Source: Ureibacillus xyleni
GTDB taxonomy: Bacteria > Bacillota > Bacilli > Bacillales_A > Planococcaceae
Length of the DNA: 64,000 bases
Direction: 5' to 3'
Assembly (NCBI RefSeq): GCF_900217795.1
Contig: NZ_OBMQ01000005.1
Coordinates: 186,001 to 250,000, forward strand
The notes beneath the pieces were generated by a model. It saw nothing but the letters and a program-made list of their open reading frames with translations, made no database searches and had not been told where the DNA came from. Made by a program: the position numbers and the translations under genes. Of the stretch, positions 36,874 through 48,174 are shown piece by piece. The first letter of the stretch is position 1, and each line of letters opens with the position of its first letter.

Positions 36874-36938
36874 AATTATAGGATAAGATTGAGGGAATCT
36901 CCTCTTTCTTGAATTTTTAAATATTGGGGGATATGTTC

Positions 36939-39122
36939 ATGACAAATTATGTTCAAGTGGGGAATCTTCAAGTAGCTTCAGTTCTTTATGATTTTATAAA
37001 CAATCAAGCACTTCCGGGGAGCAAAGTAGATCAAGAACAGTTTTGGAATGGCTTTGATGAGTTAATCCATGACTTAACACCGGAAAATAAAGCGTTATTA
37101 GTAAAACGCGATGAGCTACAAGAAGCAATCAATAATTGGCATAAAGAAAATAAGGAAAACTTTAATTTTGACGCTTATAAATCTTTCCTACAAGAAATTG
37201 GTTATCTAGAGCCAAAAGTAGAGGATTTCAAAATTACTACTGAAAATGTAGATGAAGAAATTGCAGTACAAGCAGGACCGCAGTTAGTTGTACCTGTTAA
37301 CAATGCGCGCTATGCAATAAATGCTGCAAACGCACGTTGGGGAAGTTTGTATGATGCACTATACGGTACAGATGCAATTAGTGAAGAAGATGGTGCAGAT
37401 ATCGGTAAAGGGTATAACCCAGTTCGTGGTGAAAAAGTTATCACAAAATCAAAACAATTACTAGATGAAGCAATTGCTTTGAAAGATGCTTCACATATTG
37501 ATGTAGTGAAATATGCTATTGTTGAAAATAAATTAGTTGCTTCATTAGCAAACGGAGAAACAACAGGACTTGTAGATGAGTCAAAACTAGTAGGCTACCA
37601 AGGAACAGTTGAAGAACCAACAGTTTTACTATTCAAAAACAACGACTTACACATTGAAGTTCAAATCGACCGTGACCATCCAATTGGTAAAACAGATGCA
37701 GCAGGTGTTAAAGATATCGTACTTGAATCTGCTATTACAACAATTATGGATTGTGAAGACTCTGTTGCAGCTGTTGATGCTGAAGATAAAGTGTTAGTAT
37801 ATAGCAACTGGTTAGGATTAATGAAAGGTGATTTAGCTGCGACATTCGAAAAAGGAACAAAAACGATGACGCGTACATTAAATCCTGATCGTACTTACAC
37901 AGGATTAAATGGTGAAACAATTACATTATCAGGTCGTTCGTTAATGTTTGTGCGTAACGTTGGGCACTTAATGACAAATAGTGCAATTCTTGATAAAGAC
38001 GGTCAAGAAGTACCTGAAGGAATCTTAGATGGTGTGATTACTAGCTTAATAGCAAAACACGAAACTTTAGGAACAGGAAAATATAAAAACTCGCAAAAAG
38101 GATCAATTTATATTGTAAAACCAAAAATGCACGGACCAAAAGAAGTTGCATTTGCAAATAAACTATTTGAACGTGTAGAAGACTTACTAGGTTTAGACCG
38201 TTTTACATTAAAAATTGGTGTAATGGATGAAGAACGCCGCACTTCTTTAAACTTAAAAGCATGTATTAAAGAAGTAAAAGATCGCGTTGTATTTATCAAT
38301 ACAGGATTCTTAGATCGTACAGGTGATGAAATCCATACATCAATGGAAGCTGGACCTATGATTCGTAAAAATGAAATGAAGACTTCTACTTGGTTACAAT
38401 CATATGAAAAATCAAATGTAACAGTAGGTCTTGATTGTGGTTTGCAAGGTCGTGCGCAAATTGGTAAGGGTATGTGGGCAATGCCAGATTTAATGGCTGA
38501 AATGTTAAAGCAAAAAATTGGTCACTTACAAGCAGGTGCTAACACAGCTTGGGTTCCATCTCCAACTGCAGCAACATTACATGCAACACATTATCATCAA
38601 TTAAATGTAAAAGATGTGCAAAAAGGATTATCGAGCTCAGAAGATTTCCAAGACGCAATTTTACAATTCCCAGTGTCACCAACTACAAACTGGAGTCCTG
38701 AAGAAGTTCAACAGGAGTTAGACAACAACTCTCAAGGTATTTTAGGATATGTTGTACGTTGGGTAGAACAAGGTGTAGGATGTTCAAAAGTGCCAGATAT
38801 TAATGATATTGGGCTAATGGAAGACCGTGCAACGCTTCGTATTTCAAGTCAACATGTTGCTAACTGGTTACATCACGGCATCTGTACAAAAGAGCAAGTA
38901 TTAGAAACAATGAAACGTATGGCAAAAGTCGTTGATGGACAAAATGCAGATGATCCAGAATACCGTCCAATGGCACCGAACTTTGAAGAGTCAGTTGCAT
39001 TCCAAGCAGCTTGTGACTTAGTATTCAAAGGTTATGAGCAGCCAAGTGGTTATACGGAGCCAATTCTACACAAAAAACGTTTAGAAGCTAAAGCGAAATA
39101 TGGTACGGTTATAGCAAATTAA
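36939..39122 (+). CDS. glcB: Malate synthase G
   Basis: This enzyme condenses glyoxylate with acetyl-CoA to malate in the glyoxylate bypass or glycolate use. The 727 residues fit the long G isoform, not the ~530-residue A form: [22 protein letters not shown] at the start, [17 protein letters not shown] with magnesium-binding acidic residues (about 265-280), the catalytic Arg in [31 protein letters not shown], and the [17 protein letters not shown] and HATHYHQ regions. The ATG at 36939 lies eight bases from GGGGG; two earlier in-frame starts are too close to it. No isocitrate lyase gene is nearby. Divergence from the ribosomal genes around it marks it as an insert; a LysR gene converges on it. 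Confidence 0.95.
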   Translation: MTNYVQVGNLQVASVLYDFINNQALPGSKVDQEQFWNGFDELIHDLTPENKALLVKRDELQEAINNWHKENKENFNFDAYKSFLQEIGYLEPKVEDFKITTENVDEEIAVQAGPQLVVPVNNARYAINAANARWGSLYDALYGTDAISEEDGADIGKGYNPVRGEKVITKSKQLLDEAIALKDASHIDVVKYAIVENKLVASLANGETTGLVDESKLVGYQGTVEEPTVLLFKNNDLHIEVQIDRDHPIGKTDAAGVKDIVLESAITTIMDCEDSVAAVDAEDKVLVYSNWLGLMKGDLAATFEKGTKTMTRTLNPDRTYTGLNGETITLSGRSLMFVRNVGHLMTNSAILDKDGQEVPEGILDGVITSLIAKHETLGTGKYKNSQKGSIYIVKPKMHGPKEVAFANKLFERVEDLLGLDRFTLKIGVMDEERRTSLNLKACIKEVKDRVVFINTGFLDRTGDEIHTSMEAGPMIRKNEMKTSTWLQSYEKSNVTVGLDCGLQGRAQIGKGMWAMPDLMAEMLKQKIGHLQAGANTAWVPSPTAATLHATHYHQLNVKDVQKGLSSSEDFQDAILQFPVSPTTNWSPEEVQQELDNNSQGILGYVVRWVEQGVGCSKVPDINDIGLMEDRATLRISSQHVANWLHHGICTKEQVLETMKRMAKVVDGQNADDPEYRPMAPNFEESVAFQAACDLVFKGYEQPSGYTEPILHKKRLEAKAKYGTVIAN

Positions 39123-39129
39123 TTTAAAA

Positions 39130-39170
39130 AAAGACATTATCTTATCCATTTGGGGTGAGATAATGTCTTT
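39130..39170. terminator. Bidirectional terminator between glcB and the LysR gene
   Basis: AAAGACATTATCT and AGATAATGTCTTT form a 13-pair stem extended inward by CTTATCC with GG.GTGAG; A-rich on the left and T-rich on the right, serving both convergent genes. Confidence 0.85.
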
Positions 39171-39175
39171 GTTGT

Positions 39176-40063
39176 TTATTGGGGAATAAAATCATGTGCT
39201 AATGTAATAAATTCTCTTACTGCAAAAGATAAATATTTATTTTTCTTCCACGTCATACCTAGCTCTAGAAAAATATTTTCCTCACTAAAAGGAACAGCTA
39301 AAATTGTATCGTATTGTATTTTCTCACAAATTCTCTTTGGTAATAGTGCAATACCGAGTTTTGCAGCAACCATCTCGATAATTAAGTCTTTCTGAGACGT
39401 TTCGCAAGCTATCGTAGGGAAAAAACCGCTTTTTGCACATTCGTCGATAATACGATCATACAATGTAAAATCATTTCGATAAATAATAAACGATTCCTTT
39501 TCCAACTCCGACAATTGTACTTCAGAGCGAACAGCAAGCGGGTGATCTCGATGAACAATTAACATTAATGGGTCTTTTAGAATTCCGATTGCTTCTAGAT
39601 TTTCATTTGCCACACTTAAATTGCAAATTAGTCCGATATCTAATTCTCCAGCTTCTACGCCTTCCCGAATTTTTTTCGATCCAACTTCCGTTAAAATAAG
39701 TTCAATATAAGGGTACTGTTCTTTGTATTGGCTCACAAGTTTTGAAAAGAATTCAGAACCCACAATAGGCGGAATCCCTATGCGAATTTGTCCCTTTTTT
39801 AATTCCATTAAATCTGTTAACTCTGATCTTAAATTTTTAAATGCCTCTAATACATGTTGAGCATTAATTAAGACAGCTCGCCCAGCATCGGTCAATTCTA
39901 ATTGTTTTGATGATCGATAAAACAGAGGGACTCCCAGCTCAGCTTCTAAGTTTTGAATTGCCTTGCTGATTGATGGCTGTGATACATGTAGAGTAGAAGC
40001 TGCTTTTGTGAAGCTTAAATGTTTAGCAACTTCTGAAAAGTATTCAATCTGACGTATATCCAA
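39176..40063 (-). CDS. LysR-family transcriptional regulator
   Basis: This is a 295-residue LysR-type regulator. The N-terminal winged helix-turn-helix reads DIRQIEYFSEVAKHLSFTKAASTLHVSQPSISKAIQNLE (about 2-40), the standard family motif, and the rest is a periplasmic-binding-protein-like ligand domain (from about 90) with IRIGIPPIVGSEFF and two alternating lobes. I chose the TTG at 40063 because AAAGGAG lies nine bases upstream and it gives the usual MDIRQ start; the ATG nine bases earlier touches the binding site directly. The gene is convergent with glcB and divergent from the two-component genes; its effector is unknown. Confidence 0.93.
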   Translation of the reverse strand: MDIRQIEYFSEVAKHLSFTKAASTLHVSQPSISKAIQNLEAELGVPLFYRSSKQLELTDAGRAVLINAQHVLEAFKNLRSELTDLMELKKGQIRIGIPPIVGSEFFSKLVSQYKEQYPYIELILTEVGSKKIREGVEAGELDIGLICNLSVANENLEAIGILKDPLMLIVHRDHPLAVRSEVQLSELEKESFIIYRNDFTLYDRIIDECAKSGFFPTIACETSQKDLIIEMVAAKLGIALLPKRICEKIQYDTILAVPFSEENIFLELGMTWKKNKYLSFAVREFITLAHDFIPQ

Positions 40064-40238
40064 AAGAAGCATCTCCTTTACAATATCTTTGAATCTAGCT
40101 CTCTTTCAAACTATTATACATTTTAAATGATGCATCGGAATAAAAACCTTCCTTTATGATTGATTTGAAGATGTATAGTATAATAAAACTGGATTAATTA
40201 GGAAAAAGTCATACCTGTATTGAAGGGAATGAGTAAAC

Positions 40239-40922
40239 ATGAAAATTTTCTTAATAGAAGATGATAATGCTATTTTTGAGTTGATTAAGGAACGTTTTAA
40301 CGGTTGGAATTTACAAGTTGGTGGACCGCCAGACTTTCAAAAAGTGATGGATTCTTTTATAGAAGAGAAGCCTCAATTAGTGATTATTGATATACAATTA
40401 CCTGCATATGATGGTTTTCATTGGTGTAGGGAAATTCGTACAGTTTCAAAGGTACCAATAATATTCCTTTCTTCTCGTGATCACCCAATGGATATGGTAA
40501 TGGCCATGCAAATGGGGGCAGATGATTTTGTACAAAAGCCATTTCACATGGAAGTTCTTTTAGCAAAGGTACAGGCGATTCTTCGTAGAACATATGATTA
40601 TGTCGAGGAGCAAAGCGAAATTACAAGATGGAACGATGCGACGGTTGACTATGCGAAAGGTGTGATTAATTTTGATGAAAAGGTATGTGAACTAACTAAG
40701 AATGAGCTATTCATATTGCGCATACTCCTTCAGCATGTAGATAAAATTGTTTCAAGGGATGAACTAATACGTAAACTGTGGGATGATGAACGATTTGTTA
40801 ACGATAACACCTTGTCTGTAAATGTAAATCGACTTAGACAAAAGCTTGAAGATATTGGCTTGGAAAATGTTATTGTTACGAAGAAGGGGTTAGGCTATAT
40901 GGCAATAACCATTACGAGGTGA
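40239..40922 (+). CDS. OmpR-family response regulator (BceR-like)
   Basis: The 227-residue response regulator has a receiver domain with acidic pocket ED near 7-8, phosphoacceptor Asp51 in VIIDIQLP, and the Lys in FVQKPFH, followed by an OmpR-type winged helix (about 125-225) with LTKNELFILRILLQH and VNVNRLRQKLEDIG. The order regulator, kinase, ATPase, permease is that of Bce modules, in which this regulator activates the transporter genes. AAGGGAATG precedes the start. The next gene begins three bases after the stop. Probable inducer: cell-wall-active antimicrobial peptides (family knowledge, not visible here). Confidence 0.92.
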   Translation: MKIFLIEDDNAIFELIKERFNGWNLQVGGPPDFQKVMDSFIEEKPQLVIIDIQLPAYDGFHWCREIRTVSKVPIIFLSSRDHPMDMVMAMQMGADDFVQKPFHMEVLLAKVQAILRRTYDYVEEQSEITRWNDATVDYAKGVINFDEKVCELTKNELFILRILLQHVDKIVSRDELIRKLWDDERFVNDNTLSVNVNRLRQKLEDIGLENVIVTKKGLGYMAITITR

Positions 40923-40925
40923 GAT

Positions 40926-41939
40926 ATGCTGTTACTATTTTTAAGAGAGAAAATTGCATGGATAGGATTCATCATCGGTGTGTTGATTTGTATGAATATC
41001 CTTTTCTACTTGGATTATGGGTTTTCTAACATATCTATAAGTTATTTTAATATTGTTACTATTTCTATTACTATTGTATTTCTCATTTGGCGATATAAAA
41101 AGGAAATACATCAATTGACATATTTCCTGGGAAATTTGTCGAATGGATATGATGTTTTGTCGGACGATGCAACATTCTCGCCATTTCAAAAAATGTATGT
41201 AGAGCACATAGTTGAAGTATTAGAAGAAAAGGATGCTCTATTAAATCAATCAAAAATTCAGCTTCAAGAAGATTCCGAGGATTTATTGGCGTGGGTACAT
41301 GAAATGAAAACCCCGTTAACGGCGTTGAAGCTTATGATAGAGCAAACTGAAGATACAAATTTACGAAAAAAACTTGAAAATGAATGGATGCGTATTCATT
41401 TACTACTAGATCAGCAATTACATAATTCGAGGTTAGCTTTTATTGAAAAGGATAACCGTCTTGAAAAGATCTCCTTACGTACTATTGTATATAAAGAAAT
41501 CCGAGAGTTTCATTCATGGTGTATGGAAAAAGGGATTGGATTTCAAGTTGAGGATTTAAAAGAAGAGGTTATTACAGATAGCAAATGGTTAGCGTTTATT
41601 GTACGTCAGCTTCTATCGAATGCTATAAAATATAGTCATCAAAATCAAGATATCAATATTTTTACGACAATAGATGATTCCGGTCATCTTTTGCTTCATA
41701 TTCAGGATTATGGAGTAGGTATACGTCAAGAGGATCTGCCACGTATATTTCATAAATCATATACTGGGACAATTGGTAGAGAGTCGGTTCAATCAACAGG
41801 AATGGGTCTTTATCTTGCCAAAAACGCTTCACAGAAACTAGGTATTCAAATTATTGTCCAATCTACAAAAGATGAAGGATCAATCTTTACATTACAATTC
41901 CCTACTGAAAATGAATATGGAAGATTACTCGGTAGATGA
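40926..41939 (+). CDS. Intramembrane-sensing histidine kinase (BceS-like)
   Basis: The 337-residue kinase has two N-terminal membrane helices (about 9-29 and 38-56) joined by a very short extracellular loop and no sensor domain, the mark of BceS-type kinases that receive the signal from their partner ABC transporter. The H box is WVHEMKTPLTALKL with His125; ATP-binding features are LLSNAIKYSHQ (N box), DYGVGIRQEDLPRIF (G1) and STGMGLYLAKN (G2). It overlaps nothing but follows the regulator after three bases and precedes the transporter by 100 bases that hold a likely operator. Confidence 0.92.
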   Translation: MLLLFLREKIAWIGFIIGVLICMNILFYLDYGFSNISISYFNIVTISITIVFLIWRYKKEIHQLTYFLGNLSNGYDVLSDDATFSPFQKMYVEHIVEVLEEKDALLNQSKIQLQEDSEDLLAWVHEMKTPLTALKLMIEQTEDTNLRKKLENEWMRIHLLLDQQLHNSRLAFIEKDNRLEKISLRTIVYKEIREFHSWCMEKGIGFQVEDLKEEVITDSKWLAFIVRQLLSNAIKYSHQNQDINIFTTIDDSGHLLLHIQDYGVGIRQEDLPRIFHKSYTGTIGRESVQSTGMGLYLAKNASQKLGIQIIVQSTKDEGSIFTLQFPTENEYGRLLGR

Positions 41940-42039
41940 CGAAATTGTCACCTACCTTTTTATTTTGTCATCTTGAACGAAGGCAGTGGTGTTGATTCGA
42001 TTGTACAATGAAAATAGTTAAAGAAAGGGGAGAAAAAGT

Positions 42040-42801
42040 TTGTCAGTATTGGTAGGTAGAAAAATAAGAAAAGTTTATGGGAAGAAATCGACAGCTCAAG
42101 AAGTGTTAAAGGGCATTGATATAGAAGTTCAAAAAGGTGAATTTGTTGGGATTATGGGCCCTTCTGGATCTGGGAAAACAACGCTGTTAAATGTACTTTG
42201 TTCCATTGACTACCCAACTGAAGGAATCATTGAAATTAATGGTCAAAATTTAAGAGGAATGAAGGAAAAGGCTTTAGCCAATTTTAGACGTGAACAACTC
42301 GGGTTTATCTTTCAAGATTATAACTTACTGGATACGTTAACTGTAAAGGAGAATATATTATTACCGTTATCTATAAGTAAACAACCAAAAGCGGTGGTGG
42401 AAAGCCGGCTAAAAGAACTTGTAGGGATATTAGGTATCTCACATATTTTAAACAAGTACCCGAATGAGATATCTGGTGGACAAAAGCAAAGGACTTCTGC
42501 AGCTCGTGCCCTTATTGCAAATCCTACATTAGTATTTGCAGATGAGCCGACTGGTGCACTTGACTCAAAATCAGCAAATGCTTTATTAACAAACTTAGAA
42601 ACGATAAATCAAGAAAAAAGCGCGACCATTATGATGGTTACACACGATCCAGTAGCGGCGAGTTTTTGTTCCCGTGTTCTATTTTTAAAGGATGGTGCAA
42701 TCTATACAGAGTTATATAAAGGGGACAAAACACGTCAACAATTATTCCAACAAATATTAAATACGCAAAGTATACTAGGCGGTGATGGTTATGACGCTTA
42801 G
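42040..42801 (+). CDS. ABC transporter ATP-binding protein (BceA-like)
   Basis: The 253-residue ATPase belongs to the MacB/BceA class. Walker A is [14 protein letters not shown] (about 40-53), followed by the Q loop in [14 protein letters not shown], the signature [14 protein letters not shown], Walker [13 protein letters not shown] and the H loop in [10 protein letters not shown]. It energises the FtsX-type permease encoded next, and the two genes overlap by 11 bases. Start is TTG with AAAGGGGAG upstream. Role by family: removal of bacitracin- or lantibiotic-like compounds from lipid II cycle targets, plus flux sensing for the kinase. Confidence 0.93.
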   Translation: MSVLVGRKIRKVYGKKSTAQEVLKGIDIEVQKGEFVGIMGPSGSGKTTLLNVLCSIDYPTEGIIEINGQNLRGMKEKALANFRREQLGFIFQDYNLLDTLTVKENILLPLSISKQPKAVVESRLKELVGILGISHILNKYPNEISGGQKQRTSAARALIANPTLVFADEPTGALDSKSANALLTNLETINQEKSATIMMVTHDPVAASFCSRVLFLKDGAIYTELYKGDKTRQQLFQQILNTQSILGGDGYDA

Positions 42802-44767
42802 TCGATTAGTGCTAAGAAGTATGAGAAAAAACATTAAGCAATACTATTTATATTTCTTTGCACTGATTTTTAGTGTGACATTGTGTTTTTCATATACAAC
42901 ATTACAATATAATCCCACAGTAGTATTGGCTCTTGAAGAAAGTGGAACCGCATCAGCAGGTTTTAAAGCTGCAACATATGTTTTATATTTCATCGTGACA
43001 TTTTTTGTACTGTATGCAAGTCATTTATTTATGAAAAGGCGGAGTAAAGAAATTGGAATATATCAATTGATCGGAATGACGAAAGGATTAGTATTTCGTC
43101 TAATCGCTTTAGAAAATATCATTCTATTTTTACTTGCCGTAATAGTAGGGATGGTTGTAGGCTATTTTAGTTCGCGCTTCTTTGCAATGGTGTTATTAGA
43201 AATTTTAGAAGTGGATATGATTGTTCAATTGAAGTTTTCTGTTGAAGCTTTTAAACAATCTGCCATTATTTTTTCTATTTTGCTTGTGATTATTTTATTG
43301 CAAATGGCTTGGGTAATTAGAAGCTTGTCGCTGCTCTCACTATTTACTGCATCTAAAAAAGCGGATGAGCAAATTAGAGGTTTTAGTATATTCCAGATGG
43401 TGATGGGGTTTATTGGGCTATTCTTAATCATCTTTGGATATTATCAATCTACACAGTTGTTCAATGTAGAAAAGAGTAGTTTTTTTGATAATTTGTATTT
43501 ACACATGCTTGTTATACTAGGGGCAACAATTATTGGGACATACCTTTTTTTCAGGTATACTGTTGCTTTAATTATGAATATGATCCGTGCAGGCAAAAGA
43601 GGGCATCTAAGAATAACTGATGTATTAGCCGTAACACCAATTATGCATAAAATGAAAAGTAATTCTAAATCATTAACGTTAATCACAACTCTAACGGGTT
43701 TAGCAGTAGGTATAATGAGTCTAGCTTATATTGCATATTATTCGTCAAATTCAAATGCACGCTTTGTATCCCCTTATGACTATATTCTACTTAACGATCA
43801 AGGAATTGAGTTTTTAGATGCGTTATATCAAGAAGGGATTAAGTTTGAGAAGGACACGTATCAGATTTCTAGTGTAAAGTTAAATATTAAAGATTTAGTA
43901 TCGGAAAATCTACAAGATAGCCCTTTGTATAGTCTGGAAACAGATACAGTAGTCGTGTCGCTAAGTGATTTTCGTCAAATAAAGCCGAACTATACATTAA
44001 AAAAAGGAGAAGCTTTGTTAACAAGTTATGCGAATGTGTTATCAGAAGTCTTACCGCTCCAAAAGAATAAAGATATTATTGTAAAGTCCGGAAAGCTGGA
44101 ATTTCCCCTACACATTACAGAAATTCGTAAAGATTACGTAATATCAAACTATGTTTCAAATGGTAGTCCAATTTTAGTAGTATCGGATAAACTGTTTAAA
44201 GAAATTGAAGAACAAAATAAAGAGCAACAAGCAATTACTTCTCAAATCGGTATTAACCTTGTTGAAAGAGAAGATGTAGAAAAGGCAGAAATGCTCTATA
44301 AAAAATTCTCAGAACATAGAAAGGTGTTCTTAGATAAGGAACATAGTCTAATCCACAAGTCTTTTGAAGAACAAAGGAAAAACAATATTGCTAGCCTTGG
44401 CTTAACGATTTTCGTCACGGCATTCTTAGGTTTAGCTTTTCTACTAACTACCGGAAGCATTCTATATTTTAAACAAATTGCAGAAGCAGATGATGAAAAA
44501 GAGTCCTATGTTATTTTGCGTAAGATTGGTTTTTCAACAACACACATAATGAAGGGGATTTATGCAAAACAAGCATTCAATTTCGGGGTTCCACTTATAA
44601 TAGGTCTATTCCATAGTTACTTTGCTGTAAAATCTGGTTGGTGGTTATTTGGTACTGAACTTGTGGCACCATTAATCATCACAATCTGTTTATACGTTGT
44701 CATGTACACTGTATTTGCGGTACTTTCAATTCAATATTATAAAAAGGTTGTTAGAGAGTCATTATAA
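42791..44767 (+). CDS. ABC transporter permease, FtsX type (BceB-like)
   Basis: The 658-residue membrane protein has the ten-helix BceB layout: one N-terminal helix (about 20-40), three more to about residue 180, further helices to about 305, a large extracellular domain (about 310-520) and three C-terminal helices (about 530-650) within FtsX-type folds. The extracellular domain is poorly conserved in general and is thought to recognise the peptide. An ATG at 42791 preceded by GGCGGTGA overlaps the ATPase gene end; GTG and ATG a few bases earlier are less suited. Together with the regulator, kinase and ATPase it forms a complete resistance module. A strong terminator follows. Confidence 0.92.
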   Translation: MTLSRLVLRSMRKNIKQYYLYFFALIFSVTLCFSYTTLQYNPTVVLALEESGTASAGFKAATYVLYFIVTFFVLYASHLFMKRRSKEIGIYQLIGMTKGLVFRLIALENIILFLLAVIVGMVVGYFSSRFFAMVLLEILEVDMIVQLKFSVEAFKQSAIIFSILLVIILLQMAWVIRSLSLLSLFTASKKADEQIRGFSIFQMVMGFIGLFLIIFGYYQSTQLFNVEKSSFFDNLYLHMLVILGATIIGTYLFFRYTVALIMNMIRAGKRGHLRITDVLAVTPIMHKMKSNSKSLTLITTLTGLAVGIMSLAYIAYYSSNSNARFVSPYDYILLNDQGIEFLDALYQEGIKFEKDTYQISSVKLNIKDLVSENLQDSPLYSLETDTVVVSLSDFRQIKPNYTLKKGEALLTSYANVLSEVLPLQKNKDIIVKSGKLEFPLHITEIRKDYVISNYVSNGSPILVVSDKLFKEIEEQNKEQQAITSQIGINLVEREDVEKAEMLYKKFSEHRKVFLDKEHSLIHKSFEEQRKNNIASLGLTIFVTAFLGLAFLLTTGSILYFKQIAEADDEKESYVILRKIGFSTTHIMKGIYAKQAFNFGVPLIIGLFHSYFAVKSGWWLFGTELVAPLIITICLYVVMYTVFAVLSIQYYKKVVRESL

Positions 44768-44775
44768 TAGAAGGA

Positions 44776-44822
44776 AGTCACTATATATTCCGAATATTTC
44801 AGGAATTTATAGTGGCTTTTTC
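44776..44822 (+). terminator. Intrinsic terminator after the Bce-type module
   Basis: A 16-position stem (AGTCACTATATATTCC with GGAATTTATAGTGGCT, one mismatch, one G-T) with a ten-base loop and TTTTTC. Confidence 0.85.
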
Positions 44823-44827
44823 TTATA

Positions 44828-44856
44828 TTGACATTATATTATCGAGCAGTTAGACT
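44828..44856 (+). promoter_or_regulatory. Probable promoter of the YuiF-like gene
   Basis: A perfect TTGACA is followed by TAGACT after 17 bases, right after the preceding terminator. Confidence 0.5.
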
Positions 44857-44909
44857 TTAACACGTTGCCAATTTAGCAATTTAGCAAATGAAAGTAAGAG
44901 GGATTATTT

Positions 44910-46226
44910 ATGAATGCTGTTTTAGTAGCAGTTATTGTTATGTTGTTGTTAAGTTTACTCAGAGTCAATGTTGTATTATCACTTGTAATTGGAGCAGTTA
45001 TTGGTGGGTTATCAGGCGGGTTGTCTATAACCGAGACAATAGAGGCTTTTAATAATGGATTAGGTGGCGGTGCACAAGTAGCATTGAGCTATGGTTTACT
45101 TGGAGGTTTCGCAGTCGCGATTTCAAAAACTGGTATCACAGAATTACTTATATCAGGTATTTTGAAAATTGTAAGAAAAGAAGGAGATTCAAAAAATAAA
45201 GCATTAGGAAAAGTAGTAATCTTTTTCTTCCTGCTATTAATGGCAATCTTCTCTCAAAACTTAATTCCAATTCATATTGCGTTCGTACCTTTATTAGTAC
45301 CACCTATTTTAAAAATTTTAAACTTATTAGAAGTGGATCGTCGATTAATAGCATGTATTATCACGTTCGGGTTAATTACGCCGTATATCTTCTTACCGTA
45401 CGGATTTGGTGCCATTTATCAAGATATAGTTGCTACTCAAATTGGGCTATCAGGTTTAGAGATTAAGACTTCTGATATTTCTAAAGCAATGGCGATACCA
45501 GCTTTAGGTATGGTAGTAGGATTAGCTATAGCATTTTACGTCTATCGAAAGCCACGTAAATATAATCAAGTCGATATAGAGGAAGACAAACTTCAAGTTA
45601 AGATAGATAATAAAACAGTTCTATTTACTATTGTTTCCTTAATAGGCGCAGTTGTTATCCAAGTAGCAACAGGATCGATGATTATAGGTGCATTATGTGG
45701 GATATTAATTCTATATGTAACAGGGGCATTAAAATGGAATGAAGCGGATTTAATCTTGTCAGATGGAATGCGTATGATGGCGTTCGTTGGATTTGTTATT
45801 ATTTCTGCGAATGGCTTCTCATCAGTAATTAATGCAACAGGAGATGTAGAAACTCTAGTGAAAAGTACGTTAAGCATATTAAATGGAAATGTTAGTTTAG
45901 CAGTTTTACTTATGCTGTTCATCGGGTTAGTTGTTACGATGGGGATTGGATCATCCTTTGCAACAATTCCTATTATTGCAGCAATCTTTGTACCGTTATG
46001 TTTAGAGCTTGGATTAAGTGAAATGGCAATTATATCGCTAATTGGAACAGCTGGTGCTTTAGGAGATGCTGGTTCCCCTGCTTCTGACTCAACATTAGGT
46101 CCGACATCTGGTTTAAATGTAGATGGACAGCACAATCACATTTGGGATACATGTGTACCGACGTTTGTTTTCTACAACATACCATTAATTATTTTTGGAT
46201 GGATTGCAGTAATGTTTGTTCTATAA
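44910..46226 (+). CDS. Na+/H+ antiporter family protein (YuiF-like)
   Basis: This 438-residue polytopic membrane protein has about 11-12 hydrophobic helices. The GLGGGAQVALSYGLLGGFAVAISKTG segment (about 50-75) and the C-terminal GIGSSFATIPIIAAIF, GDAGSPASDSTLGPTSG motifs are typical of the NhaC/YuiF branch of ion transporters, where paired re-entrant loops form the transport site. Some members transport amino acids or organic anions, so substrate is open. GAGGGATT precedes the ATG. Single gene, with its own promoter, between the Bce-type module and the S10 operon; no clear terminator follows it. Confidence 0.85.
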   Translation: MNAVLVAVIVMLLLSLLRVNVVLSLVIGAVIGGLSGGLSITETIEAFNNGLGGGAQVALSYGLLGGFAVAISKTGITELLISGILKIVRKEGDSKNKALGKVVIFFFLLLMAIFSQNLIPIHIAFVPLLVPPILKILNLLEVDRRLIACIITFGLITPYIFLPYGFGAIYQDIVATQIGLSGLEIKTSDISKAMAIPALGMVVGLAIAFYVYRKPRKYNQVDIEEDKLQVKIDNKTVLFTIVSLIGAVVIQVATGSMIIGALCGILILYVTGALKWNEADLILSDGMRMMAFVGFVIISANGFSSVINATGDVETLVKSTLSILNGNVSLAVLLMLFIGLVVTMGIGSSFATIPIIAAIFVPLCLELGLSEMAIISLIGTAGALGDAGSPASDSTLGPTSGLNVDGQHNHIWDTCVPTFVFYNIPLIIFGWIAVMFVL

Positions 46227-46381
46227 TTTGTATTACATTTAAAAGGAAAACAAAACTCGAATTACCATAAAAATTATTGAAGATTTTAATTGATATACTG
46301 TATAAATTCTTATATACTAAATATCGGCTTGAAAAAGCGACATCTAAAACTTATCAATAAAAATGAATTTGTAAAAAGTAC

Positions 46382-46410
46382 TTGCACATTCGTTTTTTAT
46401 TGTATATAAT
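46382..46410 (+). promoter_or_regulatory. Sigma-A promoter of the S10 operon
   Basis: TTGCAC and a perfect TATAAT with a 17-base spacer. The 155 bases before it (after the YuiF-like gene) are AT-rich and show nothing else I can identify. Confidence 0.8.
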
Positions 46411-46415
46411 GTTGA

Positions 46416-46847
<432 letters not shown>

Positions 46848-46894
46848 TGGTAAAAACAAATAGAACTTTTTAATAATCACAGGAGGTGTGACAA

Positions 46895-47524
46895 ATGACT
46901 AAAGGAATCTTAGGTAGAAAAATTGGTATGACTCAAGTTTTCGCTGAGAATGGCGATTTAATCCCAGTAACAGTAATTGAAGCTTCTGCAAACGTAGTAC
47001 TTCAAAAGAAAACTGTTGAAACTGATGGCTACGAAGCAATCCAAGTTGGTTTTGAAGATAAGCGCGTTAAGCTTTCTAACAAACCAGAACAAGGTCACGT
47101 AGCAAAAGCGAATACTGCTCCTAAGCGCTTCATTCGTGAATTCCGTAACGTAAACGTTGGAGAATACGAAGTTGGTCAAGAAGTCAAAGTAGAAATTTTC
47201 GCAGAAGGCGATGTAGTAGACGTAACAGGCGTTACTAAAGGTAAAGGTTTCCAAGGTGTTATCAAACGCCACGGACAATCTCGTGGACCAATGGCCCACG
47301 GTTCTCGTTACCACCGTCGTCCTGGTTCAATGGGTCCAGTTGCTCCGAATCGCGTATTCAAACAAAAGAAATTACCTGGTCAAATGGGTGGAAATGTAGT
47401 TACAATCCAAAACTTAGAAATCGTTAAAGTTGACGCAGAGCGTAACTTACTACTTGTTAAAGGTAATGTTCCTGGTTCTAAAAAAGCATTAGTTACAGTT
47501 AAAACAGCTGTAAAATCTAAATAA
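46895..47524 (+). CDS. rplC: 50S ribosomal protein L3
   Basis: L3 is an early assembly protein near the peptidyl-transferase centre. The 209 residues begin [16 protein letters not shown] and contain [21 protein letters not shown]-type extension (read as [13 protein letters not shown] and [12 protein letters not shown]), whose loop reaches the active site. AGGAGGTG precedes the ATG. Second gene of the S10 cluster. Confidence 0.98.
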   Translation: MTKGILGRKIGMTQVFAENGDLIPVTVIEASANVVLQKKTVETDGYEAIQVGFEDKRVKLSNKPEQGHVAKANTAPKRFIREFRNVNVGEYEVGQEVKVEIFAEGDVVDVTGVTKGKGFQGVIKRHGQSRGPMAHGSRYHRRPGSMGPVAPNRVFKQKKLPGQMGGNVVTIQNLEIVKVDAERNLLLVKGNVPGSKKALVTVKTAVKSK

Positions 47525-47550
47525 TTTCTCGAAGAAAGGAGGAAACAGGA

Positions 47551-48174
47551 ATGACAAAGGTATCTGTACTTAGTCAAACAGGTGCTTCAGTTGGCGAAAT
47601 CGAATTAAACGATACGATTTTTGGAATCGAGCCAAACGAAGCAGTATTATTCGACGCAGTAATCGCTCAACGCGCTTCTCTACGTCAAGGTAATCATAAA
47701 GTAAAAAACCGTTCTGAAGTTGCTGGTGGTGGACGTAAACCATGGCGTCAAAAAGGAACTGGTCGTGCACGTCAAGGTTCAATCCGCTCTCCACAATGGC
47801 GCGGCGGTGGTATCGTATTCGGTCCAACTCCACGTAGCTATTCTTATAAATTACCGAAGAAAGTTCGCCGTTTAGCTCTTAAATCAGCTTTATCAGCTAA
47901 AGTTGGAGAACAAAACTTCGTAGTTCTTGATGCATTACAATTAGATGCACCAAAAACTAAAGACTTCGTTTCAATTTTAGGTAACCTAAACATTGATTCA
48001 AAAGCATTGTTCGTTACTGCTGAATTAAATGAAAACGTAGCATTATCTGCTCGTAACATCCCTGGCGTAACGGTAGTAACAGCTAACGGAATTAACGTTC
48101 TTGACCTTCTAGGTCATGAAAAAGTTGTATTCACAAAAGCTGCAGTAGAAAAAGTTGAGGAGGTGCTTGGATAA
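47551..48174 (+). CDS. rplD: 50S ribosomal protein L4
   Basis: L4 lines the exit tunnel and is a possible regulator of this operon. The 207-residue protein has the tunnel extension with [19 protein letters not shown] and [13 protein letters not shown], and a C-terminal [26 protein letters not shown] precedes the ATG. The stop overlaps the rplW start by one base. Confidence 0.98.
   Translation: MTKVSVLSQTGASVGEIELNDTIFGIEPNEAVLFDAVIAQRASLRQGNHKVKNRSEVAGGGRKPWRQKGTGRARQGSIRSPQWRGGGIVFGPTPRSYSYKLPKKVRRLALKSALSAKVGEQNFVVLDALQLDAPKTKDFVSILGNLNIDSKALFVTAELNENVALSARNIPGVTVVTANGINVLDLLGHEKVVFTKAAVEKVEEVLG

Noticed and set aside
45593-46135. A 180-codon minus-strand open frame within the YuiF-like gene
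   Set aside because: It is an antisense shadow of a clear membrane-protein gene without a binding site.
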